From assembly GCA_964391365.1 (NCBI GenBank), contig CAYMKW010000002.1, positions 1 to 64,000 on the forward strand: a DNA stretch of 64,000 bases, read 5' to 3'. This document shows, piece after piece, positions 26,310 through 35,488 of this stretch; position 1 is the stretch's first letter; every line of letters begins with the position of its first letter. The position numbers and the translations under genes were made by a program. Below the pieces are notes generated by a model. The model saw only the letters and a program-made list of their open reading frames with translations, made no database searches and was not told where the DNA came from. This DNA comes from SXMI01 sp964391365. Its GTDB lineage: Bacteria > Actinomycetota > Acidimicrobiia > Acidimicrobiales > Microtrichaceae.

Positions 26310-27533
26310 ATGCCCAGGAAGCAGAAGGCGACCATCGCCGCCATCACCGGGACGGCAGTCATCCTGCTGGGCCTGTGGCTCATCGTCCGCTCGATCGGAC
26401 GGCCCGAGGGCAAGCCGCTCAACACGCTGGCGCCGTTCGGCCAGCAGTCCCAGGACATTCAGGACCTGGTGATCCCGGTCTTCTCCGTGGCCGGCGTCAT
26501 CTTCGTGCTGGTCATGGTCGCCGTGATCTGGATGGTGGTCCGCTTCCGTGAGCCCGATGACGCCGTCGAGGGCCAGGACGAGCCGGCGCAGACCCACGGC
26601 AACACCCCGCTCGAGATCGGCTGGACGATCGTGCCGGCGGTGATCCTCGCCGTGCTCGCCGTCCTGAACGTCCAGACGCTCCTCAAGCTCGACGACACCG
26701 GCGACTCCCCGATGGAGGTCACGGTCGTCGGCCAGCAGTGGTGGTGGGAGTACCGCTACGACATGGACGGTGACCAGGCCCCGGAGATCGTCACAGCCAC
26801 CCAGATGGTGATGCCGACCGACACCGACGTCGTCGTGAAGATCCAGTCCAACGACGTGATCCACTCGTTCTGGATCCCCTCCCTCAACGGCAAGAAGGAC
26901 GCCGTCCCGGGCCGGACCCACTCGTTGGTGTTCAACACCAGCAACCCCGGCATCTACGAGGGGCAGTGCACCGAGTTCTGCGGGCTCTCCCACGGCGTGA
27001 TGCGGATGCAGGTCAAGGCGTTGCCTCAGGCCGAGTTCGCCAGCTGGGTCGAGAACATGACGACCCCTCCGGCGCAGCCGTCGACCGCAGCAGCCGAGCG
27101 GGGCCAGGAGCTGTACGTCGGCCAGTGCGCCCGCTGCCACGAGGTCAACGGCCTGACCCCGGACAGCACCCCGCCGTTCAGCTACAGCGAGCAGCCGTCC
27201 GCCAGCTACGGGGTCGAGGTGGATTCGTCGCTGTCCTCGAAGAACGCGCCGAACCTGACCAACTTCATGATGCGCCAGACCTTCGCCGGAAACCTCCTCG
27301 CCCTCTGGGAGGGTGACGCCGCCACGGCGGTCACGGCCGTGCCGGGTTCCGTGCCGGGCGCCAAGCCCGACAAGGTCAACATCAAGCGCTGGTTGCGCAA
27401 CCCCCAGGACGTCAAGCCCATGGATGCCGAGAACAACCAGGGCATGCCCAACCTGAACCTCTCCGAGGACCAGATCGACGATCTGACCGAGTACCTGGTG
27501 ACGCTCGGTCCGTCGACCACGCCTCCTGCGTGA
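26310..27533 (+). CDS. ctaC: Cytochrome c oxidase subunit II with fused cytochrome c (CtaC, caa3 type)
   Basis: 407 residues from ATG 26310 (residues before it are in the tail of the upstream gene). Two membrane helices (about 8-26 and 52-76), then the cupredoxin domain with VGQQWWWEYRYDMDG near residue 143 and the CuA site YEGQCTEFCGLSHGVMRM near 217. A single c-type heme domain follows, with GQCARCHEVNG near 272 and a distal Met in QGMPNLNLS. It takes electrons from a cytochrome and passes them to subunit I, on the outer face of the membrane. No lipobox is visible. Confidence 0.96.
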   Translation: MPRKQKATIAAITGTAVILLGLWLIVRSIGRPEGKPLNTLAPFGQQSQDIQDLVIPVFSVAGVIFVLVMVAVIWMVVRFREPDDAVEGQDEPAQTHGNTPLEIGWTIVPAVILAVLAVLNVQTLLKLDDTGDSPMEVTVVGQQWWWEYRYDMDGDQAPEIVTATQMVMPTDTDVVVKIQSNDVIHSFWIPSLNGKKDAVPGRTHSLVFNTSNPGIYEGQCTEFCGLSHGVMRMQVKALPQAEFASWVENMTTPPAQPSTAAAERGQELYVGQCARCHEVNGLTPDSTPPFSYSEQPSASYGVEVDSSLSSKNAPNLTNFMMRQTFAGNLLALWEGDAATAVTAVPGSVPGAKPDKVNIKRWLRNPQDVKPMDAENNQGMPNLNLSEDQIDDLTEYLVTLGPSTTPPA

Positions 27534-27591
27534 CGATCAGCCCGACCGTCACTACCCTGACCCCCACGACCGAGACCGAGGAACCGATCCC

Positions 27592-29706
27592 ATGGCCATC
27601 ACCGAGGACCGTCCACCGCTCGAGTTGACCGTCGGCGACCTCCCGCCGCTCGACGTCGAACCACTGGGTGTGTTCCACCGCCCCCGTGCGACGCACGGCT
27701 GGGCGTCGTGGTTCACGACGGTGGACCACAAGAAGATCGGCATCATGTACGGCTTCGCGTCGTTCTTCTTCCTGCTCGTCGGCGGGTTCGAGGCGCTCCT
27801 GATCCGGACCCAGCTCGCGGTGCCGGGCAACAAGTTGCTGTCGGCGGACCTGTACAACCAGGTCTTCACGATGCACGGCGTGACGATGGTGTTCCTCGTG
27901 GTCATGCCCATGGCGGCGGCGTTCGCCAACTACCTCCTTCCCCTGCAGATCGGCGCCCGGGACGTGGCGTTCCCGCGCATGAACGCCCTGTCGCTGTGGG
28001 TCTGGCTGCTCGGCGCGATCTTCTTCAACACCTCGTGGTTCCTCGGTGGCGGCGCCGACGGCGGCTGGTTCAACTACGCCCCCAACTCGGGCGTGGTCTT
28101 CTCGCCGAGCCACGGCATCGACTTCTACGCCGTCGGCCTCATCATCATGGGCATCGGGTCCACCGTCTCGGCGGTGAACCTGACGGTGACCGTCCTGAAC
28201 ATGCGGGCTCCGGGCATGACGCTCATGCGCATGCCCGTCTTCACGTGGATGACCTTCATCGTCCAGGTGCTGCTGGTCTTCGCCCTGCCGGTCATCACCG
28301 TGGCGCTGCTGCTGCTGACCATGGACCGGATGTTCGGGGCCACGTTCTTCGACGCATCGGCCGGTGGTGATCCGTTCCTCTGGGAGCACCTGTTCTGGAT
28401 CTTCGGCCACCCCGAGGTGTACATCATGATCCTGCCGAGCTTCGGGATCGTCTCGGAGATCATCCCCACGTTCTCGCGGAAGCCGATCTTCGGCTACCCC
28501 TTCATGGTGGGCTCGGGCAGCGCCATCGGGTTCGTGGGCTGGGGCGTGTGGGCGCACCACATGTTCGCCTCGGGCATGGGCCCCATCTCGGTGCTGGCGT
28601 TCTCGCTCGCCACGATGTTCATCGCGGTCCCCACCGGCGTGAAGATCCTGAACTGGATGGCCACGATGTACGGAGGGCGCATCCGGTTCACCACCGCCAT
28701 GCTGTTCGCCGTCGGCCTGGTCGCCATGTTCACCATCGGCGGACTGTCGGGCGTCACGCACGCCTTCGCCCCCGCCGACACCCAGCAGACCGACACCTAC
28801 TACATCGTCGCCCACTTCCACTACGTGCTGTTCGGCGGCGCGATCCTCGGTCTGTTCGCCGGCATGTACTTCTGGTGGCCCAAGGTCTTCGGCTACTTCC
28901 TGAACGAGAAGAAGGGGAAGTGGCACTTCTGGCTCATGATCATCGGCTTCAACCTGACGTTCGGGCCCATGCACATCCTGGGCCTGCAGGGGATGATGCG
29001 CCGGACCTACACCTACACGGAGGGTCAGGGTTTCAACGGCTGGAACCTGGTGGCGACACTGGGCGCCTACATGCTCGCGGTCTCCATCCTGGTGTTCATG
29101 TGGAACGTGATCTCGAGCTATCGGGCGCATCGCCGGAACCCGGTGAACCCGGGCCCCGACCCGTGGGACGCCCGGTCGCTCGAGTGGATGGTTCCCTCGC
29201 CGACCCCGGAGCACAACTTCGACGAGGTCCCCGTCGTGGAGGACTTCGACGAGTTCTGGCACCGCAAGTACGGCCACGACGAGAACGGTCGTCCGGTCCG
29301 GATCGCAGCGACCGAGGACGTGGTCCAGAAGGGTGACGCCACCGACGTGCACCTGCCGTCGCCCTCCTACTGGCCGCTCGTGCTCGCCGCCGGCATGCCG
29401 CTGGTCGGGTACGGGTTGATCTTCAACCTGTGGTGGGCCCTGCCCGGGACGATCCTCGTGATCGCGGGCATCTACGGCTGGGTGCTGGAGCCGTCGACCG
29501 ACCCGTCGGCCGGCCACGGTGACCACGGCGACGAGCACCACGACGGCGACGACAGCGATGCCGCCTCGCTCGACGAGCCTGCGGACACCGATGCAGCCGC
29601 ATCGGGCGAGGACGCCTCGTCGGACGACCGCGACGGCAGCGACCGGGAACCGGAGCCGGCCATGGCGTCCGCCGCCGGTGCCGATGCGGACGGAGCCGAG
29701 CGATGA
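27592..29706 (+). CDS. ctaD: Cytochrome c oxidase subunit I (CtaD) with C-terminal extension
   Basis: 704 residues, about 150 longer than the core. All catalytic ligands are present: FTMHGVTMVF near residue 86, HPEVYIMILP near 267, WAHHMF near 322 and AHFHYVLFGG near 406. The core ends near residue 520, followed by a linker, a further hydrophobic hairpin (WPLVLAAGMPLVGYGLIFNLWW and GTILVIAGIYGWVLEP) resembling a fused subunit IV-like piece, and an Asp/His/Glu-rich tail of ~75 residues. A TACCCT box at 27553 could give it an extra promoter. The stop overlaps ctaE. Confidence 0.96.
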   Translation: MAITEDRPPLELTVGDLPPLDVEPLGVFHRPRATHGWASWFTTVDHKKIGIMYGFASFFFLLVGGFEALLIRTQLAVPGNKLLSADLYNQVFTMHGVTMVFLVVMPMAAAFANYLLPLQIGARDVAFPRMNALSLWVWLLGAIFFNTSWFLGGGADGGWFNYAPNSGVVFSPSHGIDFYAVGLIIMGIGSTVSAVNLTVTVLNMRAPGMTLMRMPVFTWMTFIVQVLLVFALPVITVALLLLTMDRMFGATFFDASAGGDPFLWEHLFWIFGHPEVYIMILPSFGIVSEIIPTFSRKPIFGYPFMVGSGSAIGFVGWGVWAHHMFASGMGPISVLAFSLATMFIAVPTGVKILNWMATMYGGRIRFTTAMLFAVGLVAMFTIGGLSGVTHAFAPADTQQTDTYYIVAHFHYVLFGGAILGLFAGMYFWWPKVFGYFLNEKKGKWHFWLMIIGFNLTFGPMHILGLQGMMRRTYTYTEGQGFNGWNLVATLGAYMLAVSILVFMWNVISSYRAHRRNPVNPGPDPWDARSLEWMVPSPTPEHNFDEVPVVEDFDEFWHRKYGHDENGRPVRIAATEDVVQKGDATDVHLPSPSYWPLVLAAGMPLVGYGLIFNLWWALPGTILVIAGIYGWVLEPSTDPSAGHGDHGDEHHDGDDSDAASLDEPADTDAAASGEDASSDDRDGSDREPEPAMASAAGADADGAER

Positions 29707-30332
29707 CCGACGTCGCACTCGAGCCGATGGACGACGTGGAGTTCCCCGACGACGTCCACGCCACCTCCACCGGGATCTCCAATCCGAAGCTGGCGATGTG
29801 GACGTACCTCGCCTCGGACTGCCTGCTCTTCGGCGGCCTGATCTCGACCTACCTGCTGTACCGGAACCGTCCGGGCAACATCCCGGGGCTGTCCGGGTCC
29901 TCGCTGCGGGCCTCGGAGCTGTTCAACATCCCGTTCACGTCCATGACCAGCTTCGTGCTCCTGATGAGTTCGCTGACGATGGTGCTGGCGGTGAACTCGG
30001 CGATCCGCAAGGACACCGACCGGATGCGCCTGTGGCTCGTCGCCACCGCCGTGCTGGGCGGACTGTTCCTCGGTGGGCAGGTCTACGAGTTCACCGAGTT
30101 CGTCCGCGAGGGTCTGGGCTTCACGTCGAACGTGTCGGCGTCGGCCTTCTACACCCTCACCGGACTGCACGGCGCCCACGTGGCGGTCGGCGTGCTGATG
30201 TTGATCTCGGCGGTTGTGTACGCCGCCCGACGAACGCTGAACGCGGAGGCCGTCGAGGTCCTGGGCCTCTACTGGCACTTCGTCGACATCGTCTGGGTCG
30301 TGATCTTCGCGATCGTCTACCTGATTCCCTGA
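29703..30332 (+). CDS. ctaE: Cytochrome c oxidase subunit III (CtaE)
   Basis: 209 residues with five helices, the short bacterial form. Marks are SNPKLAMWTYLASDCLLFGGLISTYLLYRN near residue 24, QVYEFTEFVREGLGF near 121, FYTLTGLHGAHVAVGVLML near 145 and the end YWHFVDIVWVVIF. Starts within the ctaD stop (ATGA). Confidence 0.95.
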   Translation: MTDVALEPMDDVEFPDDVHATSTGISNPKLAMWTYLASDCLLFGGLISTYLLYRNRPGNIPGLSGSSLRASELFNIPFTSMTSFVLLMSSLTMVLAVNSAIRKDTDRMRLWLVATAVLGGLFLGGQVYEFTEFVREGLGFTSNVSASAFYTLTGLHGAHVAVGVLMLISAVVYAARRTLNAEAVEVLGLYWHFVDIVWVVIFAIVYLIP

Positions 30333-30342
30333 GGAGCGAGCG

Positions 30343-30777
30343 GTGAGCGCAACCATCGACGTCGACGACGACTCCCCGGCCCACCCGGGAGAGCACCACG
30401 ACCACGGTCCGAGCGACGCGACCTACTTCAAGGTCTTCTGGATCCTGGTCGCCATCACGGCGCTCGAGGTCTCGACCTACTTCTGGGACGTCTGGTTCGG
30501 CGAGTCCTCGTGGAACCTGGCCGTCCCGCTCCTCCTGGTGCTGATGGTCGTCAAGTTCATCCTGATCGCTTCGGTTTTCATGCACCTGCGCTTCGACTCG
30601 AAGCTGCTCACCAGGATCTTCTACTTCGGTCTGGCCGTGGCGTGCATCGTGTACCTGGTGGCGCTGGCGGTCATGAACATCTTCACCGACAACGGGAACC
30701 CGTGGTTCAACGATCCGCCGCCGGCCGTGACGCCGAGTGCGGTGGTCACGGGTGAGGGGTCGAACACCGGCGGCTGA
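30343..30777 (+). CDS. ctaF: Cytochrome c oxidase subunit IV (prokaryotic COX4 type)
   Basis: 144 residues from a GTG with TGAGGAG upstream. A His/Asp-rich head is followed by three helices: YFKVFWILVAITALEVSTYF, LLLVLMVVKFILIASVFMHLRFDSK and IFYFGLAVACIVYLVALAVM. The MVVKFxLIASxFMHLRFDS core is diagnostic of bacterial COX4_pro. Small accessory subunit, last gene of the oxidase operon. Confidence 0.9.
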   Translation: MSATIDVDDDSPAHPGEHHDHGPSDATYFKVFWILVAITALEVSTYFWDVWFGESSWNLAVPLLLVLMVVKFILIASVFMHLRFDSKLLTRIFYFGLAVACIVYLVALAVMNIFTDNGNPWFNDPPPAVTPSAVVTGEGSNTGG

Positions 30778-30809
30778 GTCCTGCAGCCGGGGGAGCGATC
30801 CGAAGCGGG

Positions 30810-31535
30810 TCAGTCCCAGCGGAACCAGCGGACTGCCGCGAGGGGTGCGGCGATCGCCCAGAGGGTGAGCGAGACCCAGGCCCAGGTTCCGACGCTCCGG
30901 CCGGTGATGAGTGAACCCGTGGTGGCCTCGACGAGCGCTGCCGCAGGCAGGCACCGGGCGACTGCCGCCAGGGGCCCGGGCAGCTCGTCCAGCGGGACGA
31001 TCACGCCGCCGGTGAGCAGGAGCACCAGGTAGAGGCCGTTGGCCAGGGCGAGCGTGCCGAGGCCCGGCAGCGTCCCGGCGAGGAACAGTCCGATACCGGC
31101 GAAGGCCAGCGTCCCCAGGGCCAGCGCCAGGAGCGTCGCCGGCCAGCCGGATGCGGGCGGCCTCCAACCCAGCGCGACGGCGACGGCGACGAGCACCACC
31201 ACCTGCAGCACCTCGGTGAGCACGACGAGTGCCGTCTTGGCCGCCACCCAGCGTCCGGTCCCGAGGGGTGAGGCGCCCAGGCGCCGGAGGACCCCGTACT
31301 GACGCTCGAAGCCGGCGCCGATGCCGAGCGAGACCATGGAGGTCGAGATGACGGCCAGGGCGAGCGTCGCCGGCGCGACGTAGTCGACGGCCTCGTCGGT
31401 CCCGGTCGGGACGACGTCCACGACGGAGAAGAACACCAGCACCAGCAGGGGGATCCCCAGGCTGACGAGGAGCTGCTCGCCCTGCCGGCTCGCCAGCGCC
31501 AGCTCGGTCCGGAGCTGTGAGGAGAAGGCGCTCAC
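30810..31535 (-). CDS. ABC-2 type exporter permease
   Basis: 241 residues from GTG 31535, with six helices in the ABC-2 order: first helix near residue 24, then ERQYGVLRRLGASPLGTGRWVAAK (the coupling segment typical of ABC-2 permeases), and a last block with GGVIVPLDELPGPLAAVARCLPAAALVEA. Its start overlaps the stop of the ATPase gene, so the two form one transporter, probably exporting a drug or lipid. It converges with ctaF. Confidence 0.9.
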   Translation of the reverse strand: MSAFSSQLRTELALASRQGEQLLVSLGIPLLVLVFFSVVDVVPTGTDEAVDYVAPATLALAVISTSMVSLGIGAGFERQYGVLRRLGASPLGTGRWVAAKTALVVLTEVLQVVVLVAVAVALGWRPPASGWPATLLALALGTLAFAGIGLFLAGTLPGLGTLALANGLYLVLLLTGGVIVPLDELPGPLAAVARCLPAAALVEATTGSLITGRSVGTWAWVSLTLWAIAAPLAAVRWFRWD

Positions 31536-32458
31536 GATGCCTCCGCCGAGGTCTCGTCGTCGGTGGTCAGACGGCGGTACACGTCCTCGAGTCGGCCGCC
31601 GTCGGTGCGGACCTCGTCGGCGACAAGGTCCCGGTCTGCGAGCCACGACGTGAGCGAGGCCACCAGCGCCGGCGTCGGAGTTCCCTCGACCTGGTACGAG
31701 TCCCGGCCACCGGCCCGGACGGTGGCGCCGAGGTGGTCGCCGAGGGCCTGCAGGTCGAGCTGCGCCCCGCACCGGAACGACAGTTGGGCGCCCCGACCCG
31801 CGGCGAGCTCCTGGAGGGAGCCGGCGGCCACGACGGATCCCCGGTGGAGCAGTACCAACCTGTCGGCGACCCGTTCGGCCTCGTCGAGATCGTGGGTTGT
31901 CAGGAGCACCGTGGCGCCCTGGTCCCGCAACTCGTCCAGCGTCGAGCGGATCTGCTCCCTGCCCTCCAGGTCGACGCCGGCGGTCGGTTCGTCCAGGAGC
32001 AGCACCTCGGGGCGTCCGATGAGGGCGAGCGCCAGCGACAGACGCTGCTGTTCGCCGCCGGACAACCTGCGGAAGGGGGTGCGCTGGCGCTCCCACAGAC
32101 CGGACCGCCGCAGCAGCCCGTCGACGTCGAGCGGGTCGGGGAAGAAGCCTGCGTACTGCCCGAGGAGCTCCCGGGGGCGGATCGCCGGCTGGATCCCTCC
32201 GGACTGGAGCATGATGCCGACCCGGCGCACCAGGTGGCGATGGTCGCGGACCGGGTCCAGGCCGAGCACGCTCGCCCGCCCCCCGGAGGCGGGGCGGAAT
32301 CCCTCCAGGTGCTCGACCGTCGAGGTCTTTCCGGCCCCGTTGGGCCCGAGCAGCACGGTCACCTCGCCGCGGCGGGCGACGAACGAGGCGCCGTCGACGG
32401 CTCGCACGTCGCCGTGGTCGATCGTCAGGTCGTGGACCTCGACGGCAGCGTCGGTCAC
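31532..32458 (-). CDS. ABC exporter ATP-binding protein
   Basis: 308 residues from GTG. Walker A is LLGPNGAGKTST (residue ~35), Q-loop MLQSGG, signature LSGGEQQR, Walker B VLLLDEPTAGVD, and the switch His in TTHDLDEAE. The C-terminal ~80 residues carry the extra domain usual in DrrA/CcmA-type drug-export ATPases. It acts with the permease directly downstream. It overlaps the HAD gene by 4 bases. Confidence 0.94.
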   Translation of the reverse strand: MTDAAVEVHDLTIDHGDVRAVDGASFVARRGEVTVLLGPNGAGKTSTVEHLEGFRPASGGRASVLGLDPVRDHRHLVRRVGIMLQSGGIQPAIRPRELLGQYAGFFPDPLDVDGLLRRSGLWERQRTPFRRLSGGEQQRLSLALALIGRPEVLLLDEPTAGVDLEGREQIRSTLDELRDQGATVLLTTHDLDEAERVADRLVLLHRGSVVAAGSLQELAAGRGAQLSFRCGAQLDLQALGDHLGATVRAGGRDSYQVEGTPTPALVASLTSWLADRDLVADEVRTDGGRLEDVYRRLTTDDETSAEAS

Positions 32459-33108
32459 GGCCGGAAGCTACCGCCGTCCACGAGTGCGCACACGTCCAGC
32501 GGGTGTGCTGCGAGCAGTTCGGCCCCCGCCATGCGGAGCTCGTCGGCGCCCCCGTACCCCCAGGTGGCGCCGATGCAGTGGAGTCCGTGGGCGGCTGCCC
32601 CCTCGACGTCGTAGCTGCGGTCGCCGACCAGGACGCACTGGTCGCGTGGCGGATCGCCGAGCGCGGCCAGGGTCCGGGCCAGGACCTGGGCCTTCGTCAC
32701 GGCGGTCGTGTCCATGGTCGCCGCGCCGATCACCTCGAACCGGTGGGTCAGCCCGAAGTGGTCGAGCATGACCCCCGTGGGGACCTCGCCCTTCGAGGTG
32801 GCGGTGGCGAGCCGGTGCCCGGACGCGGCGAGCCCGTCCAGCATCTCGACGACGCCCTCGTACAAGGAGGCCTCGAACACCCCGGCCCGCAGGTACCGCT
32901 CCCGGTAGTGCGCCACCCCCTCGTCCAGCCGGTCGCCGGGGACTCCCAGTTCGGCGAGCATCGTCTGCAAGGGCGGGCCCACCCCTCCGGTCAGGATCTC
33001 GTGGTCGGGGACGGCCAACCCGAGTTGGGTGAAGGCGTGACGCAGGCAGGCGACGATGCCCGGCTCGGAGTCCCACACGGTCCCGTCGAGGTCGAGCAGC
33101 ACGATCAC
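32455..33108 (-). CDS. HAD-superfamily phosphatase (Gph-like)
   Basis: 217 residues from GTG. The motifs are LLDLDGTVWDSEPG (motif I), TATSKGE (motif II), K of TKAQV, and LVGDRSYDVEGAAAHG (motif III), with the small helical cap of phosphoglycolate phosphatase relatives between motifs I and II. Likely clears small phosphate esters. It leads the minus-strand unit with the exporter genes, perhaps by chance. Confidence 0.87.
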   Translation of the reverse strand: MIVLLDLDGTVWDSEPGIVACLRHAFTQLGLAVPDHEILTGGVGPPLQTMLAELGVPGDRLDEGVAHYRERYLRAGVFEASLYEGVVEMLDGLAASGHRLATATSKGEVPTGVMLDHFGLTHRFEVIGAATMDTTAVTKAQVLARTLAALGDPPRDQCVLVGDRSYDVEGAAAHGLHCIGATWGYGGADELRMAGAELLAAHPLDVCALVDGGSFRP

Positions 33109-33178
33109 CCGGCCATGCTCGCACGCCGCCGCGGCCTCCGGGCGTGGAACGGGGGTGGGTGCCGCCGACCGGGGCCGC

Positions 33179-33184
33179 TACCGT
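33179..33184 (+). promoter_or_regulatory. -10 element of serS (leaderless type)
   Basis: TACCGT ends 6 bases before ATG 33191. No T-box or other leader is possible with such a start. Confidence 0.5.
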
Positions 33185-33190
33185 GCCCGC

Positions 33191-34483
33191 ATGCTCGACC
33201 TGCGACTGATCCGCAACGACGAGGACGCCGTCCGTGCCGGTCTGGCGCGACGTGGCGAGGACGACTCGACGCTCGACCGGGTGGTGGAGCTCGACGCCGA
33301 GCACCGGTCGCTCACGGCCCGCCGGGACGCGCTCCGGGCCGAGATCCGCTCCATCTCCAACCAGGTCGGGGCGCTCTTCCGGGAACAGCGCGGTGACGAG
33401 GCGGCGGCGCTGCAGGAGGAGTCACGTGCCCTGGGCGTCCAGGAACAGGACCTCGATGCCCGCAGCGACGAGCTGGCCAGCGAGATCCGGGACCTCCTGC
33501 TCCGGATGCCCAACCTGCCGGCGGCGGAGTGTCCCGATGGCTCGGGAGAGGGCGACAACGTGGTGCTCCGGGTCGAGGGGTTCGATCCGGCCGCCTACGC
33601 AGAGCACCAGCGAGTGCCGCACTGGGAGATCGGGGCCGAGCTCGGGATCCTCGACGTCGAACGGGCGGTGAAGCTGTCCGGGTCGATGTTCGTGATGTAC
33701 CGGGGTGCCGGTGCGGCGCTCGTGCGCGCCCTGTGCCAGCTGGCGATCGACCGCAACGTGGATCTCTACGAGGAGGTGCGGCCGCCGACGCTCGTGCGGA
33801 CCGACACCATGGTGTCCACCGGCCACCTGCCGAAGTTCGTCGACGAGGCCTACCAGCTCGAACGGGACGACCTCTGGGCGATCCCCACCGCCGAGGTGCC
33901 GCTCACCTCGCTGCACCGGGACGAACTGCTCGACGAGGCCGAACTGCCCCGCCGGTTCGTGGCCCACACCAGCTGTTTCCGTCGTGAGGCGGGTTCTGCC
34001 GGCAAGGACACACGCGGCCTGCTCCGGGTGCACGAGTTCGACAAGGTCGAGATCCTGGCGCTGGGCACACCTGCGCAGGCGGCCGACCTGCACGCGGAGA
34101 TCCTCGCCCGGGCCGAAGGGCTGATCACCGAGCTGGGCCTGGCCCACCGGGTGCTGGACCTGTGCACCGGCGACATCGGGAACAGTGCGGCCCGGACCTT
34201 CGACATCGAGGTCTACGCCCCCGGGGTCGACCAGTGGCTCGAGGTGTCGTCGGTGTCGTGGTTCAGCGACTACCAGGCCCGCCGCGCCAACCTCCGTTAC
34301 CGGCCGACCGACGGCAAGGGCACCGAGGTGCTGCACACCCTCAACGGTTCCGCGCTGGCGGTGCCACGGGTCTGGGCCGCACTGGTCGAGACCCACCGGA
34401 CACCCGAGGGGACCGTGCGCGTTCCCGAGCTGCTGCGGCAGTACCTCCAGCCGTACCTGCGCGGCGACGGACCGTTCCGGTGA
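33191..34483 (+). CDS. serS: Seryl-tRNA synthetase
   Basis: 430 residues. The N-terminal coiled-coil arm spans about 27-110 and reads MLDLRLIRND at the start. The class II core has TGHLPKF, LWAIPTAEVPLTSLH (motif near residue 235), the motif 2 loop SCFRREAGSAGKDTRGLLRVHEFDKVE near 268, and motif 3 LNGSALAVPRVWAALVE near 385. The ATG is chosen over upstream in-frame codons for its family N-terminus and the -10 box. The stop overlaps the methyltransferase start. Confidence 0.97.
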   Translation: MLDLRLIRNDEDAVRAGLARRGEDDSTLDRVVELDAEHRSLTARRDALRAEIRSISNQVGALFREQRGDEAAALQEESRALGVQEQDLDARSDELASEIRDLLLRMPNLPAAECPDGSGEGDNVVLRVEGFDPAAYAEHQRVPHWEIGAELGILDVERAVKLSGSMFVMYRGAGAALVRALCQLAIDRNVDLYEEVRPPTLVRTDTMVSTGHLPKFVDEAYQLERDDLWAIPTAEVPLTSLHRDELLDEAELPRRFVAHTSCFRREAGSAGKDTRGLLRVHEFDKVEILALGTPAQAADLHAEILARAEGLITELGLAHRVLDLCTGDIGNSAARTFDIEVYAPGVDQWLEVSSVSWFSDYQARRANLRYRPTDGKGTEVLHTLNGSALAVPRVWAALVETHRTPEGTVRVPELLRQYLQPYLRGDGPFR

Positions 34484-35120
34484 GCGGGTCGGCCGGAGGC
34501 GGGGTGCGCCGCCTCCCGCCGGTCGTCCCGGCCGAGGGGGCGCCGCCCGAGGACATCGGCACCGGCCACCCCATGCGGACGGTGACCGAACGGATCGTCG
34601 CCGAACCGTCGTGGTGGGGTCCGGCCGCAGCGGCCGAGGTCGCCGCTGCCTTCGACGCGCTGGCCGATTCGTGGGACACCCGGTCCTCGGCGGCCGTGGC
34701 GTCGGTCGGGCTGCTCGACGCGCTCGACCGCGGTGGCCCCTGGGGCGGCCAGGTCGTCGAACTGGGCGCCGGGACCGGATCGGGAACGGCGGTCCTGGTC
34801 GAGCGTTTCGGTCACGTGGTGGCGGTCGACCTGGCCGCCGAGATGCTCGCACGCCTGCGGGTGGAGGGGNNNNNNNNNNGGTGCTCCCGTTGCGGAGCGG
34901 TTCGGTGGGCACGCTCGTCTGCGTCAACGCCTTCCTGTTCGCAGCCGAGGTACTGCGGGTCCTGCGACCCGACGGTGCGCTGGTGTGGGTGAACGCGCTG
35001 GGCGAGCGGACTCCGATCCATCTGGCCGACGAGGACGTAGCGGCGGCGCTCGGTCCGGGGGTGGACGTGGTGTCCTCCCGTGCCGGGTGGAGCACCTGGG
35101 CCGTCGCCCGACGGGTCTGA
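34480..35120 (+). CDS. SAM-dependent methyltransferase, interrupted by an assembly gap
   Basis: Starts at a GTG overlapping the serS stop. Before the gap a class I methyltransferase fold is visible: FDALADSWDTRSS, then motif I QVVELGAGTGSGT and VVAVDLAAEMLARL. After ten Ns the frame changes and reads SVGTLVCVNAFLF, EVLRVLRPDGALVWVNALGERTPIHL to a stop at 35120. About 40 residues (strands 3 and 4) are missing, so the gap is longer than shown. It is like Ubie/menG-type enzymes; substrate unknown. Confidence 0.68.
34870..34879. other. Run of 10 Ns (scaffold gap)
   Basis: Unknown bases within the methyltransferase gene; the true length is likely over 100 bases given the missing fold segment. Confidence 0.99.
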
Positions 35121-35143
35121 ACCGTCACCGCCGGCCGGTGGAC

Positions 35144-35488
35144 TCAGCCGGCGAGCGCGGAGCCGAGGGTCGCAGCGGCGACGCAGCCGGTCACCGTCGC
35201 CGCCCCGTTGGCGAGTGCTCGCCACCGGCGGTGCTCGTGCAGGTCGTCGGCCACCTGTGTGGAGAAGGTCGAGAAGGTGGTGAACGCCCCGAGCGCCCCG
35301 ACGACGGCGACGGTCGATGCCGCTCCGTCGAACCGGACGTGGAGCGCGCCCGCGGCGGCGCTGCCCAGGCAGTTGACGACCAGCGTTCCCACCGGGAACG
35401 CGGGTCGGTCGAGGGCGGCGATCACCCCGGTCCGGCCCCAGGCTCCGAGCACGCACACGGCCGCGAACGCTGCGGCGGTGGCGATCAT
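35144..35488 (-). CDS. crcB: Fluoride channel CrcB/FluC, subunit 1
   Basis: 114 residues from ATG 35488, four helices. Marks are the Arg of GAWGRTGVIA, the GTLVVNCLGSAAAGAL segment (pore Asn) near residue 36 and the GAFTTFSTFS phenylalanine box near 70. It exports fluoride as a dual-topology dimer. It overlaps the paired gene by 4 bases, so the channel is probably a heterodimer. Confidence 0.9.
   Translation of the reverse strand: MIATAAAFAAVCVLGAWGRTGVIAALDRPAFPVGTLVVNCLGSAAAGALHVRFDGAASTVAVVGALGAFTTFSTFSTQVADDLHEHRRWRALANGAATVTGCVAAATLGSALAG

Noticed and set aside
27412..29718. 768-codon minus-strand open frame opposite ctaD
   Set aside because: Shadow of ctaD; low-complexity His/Glu/Arg composition.
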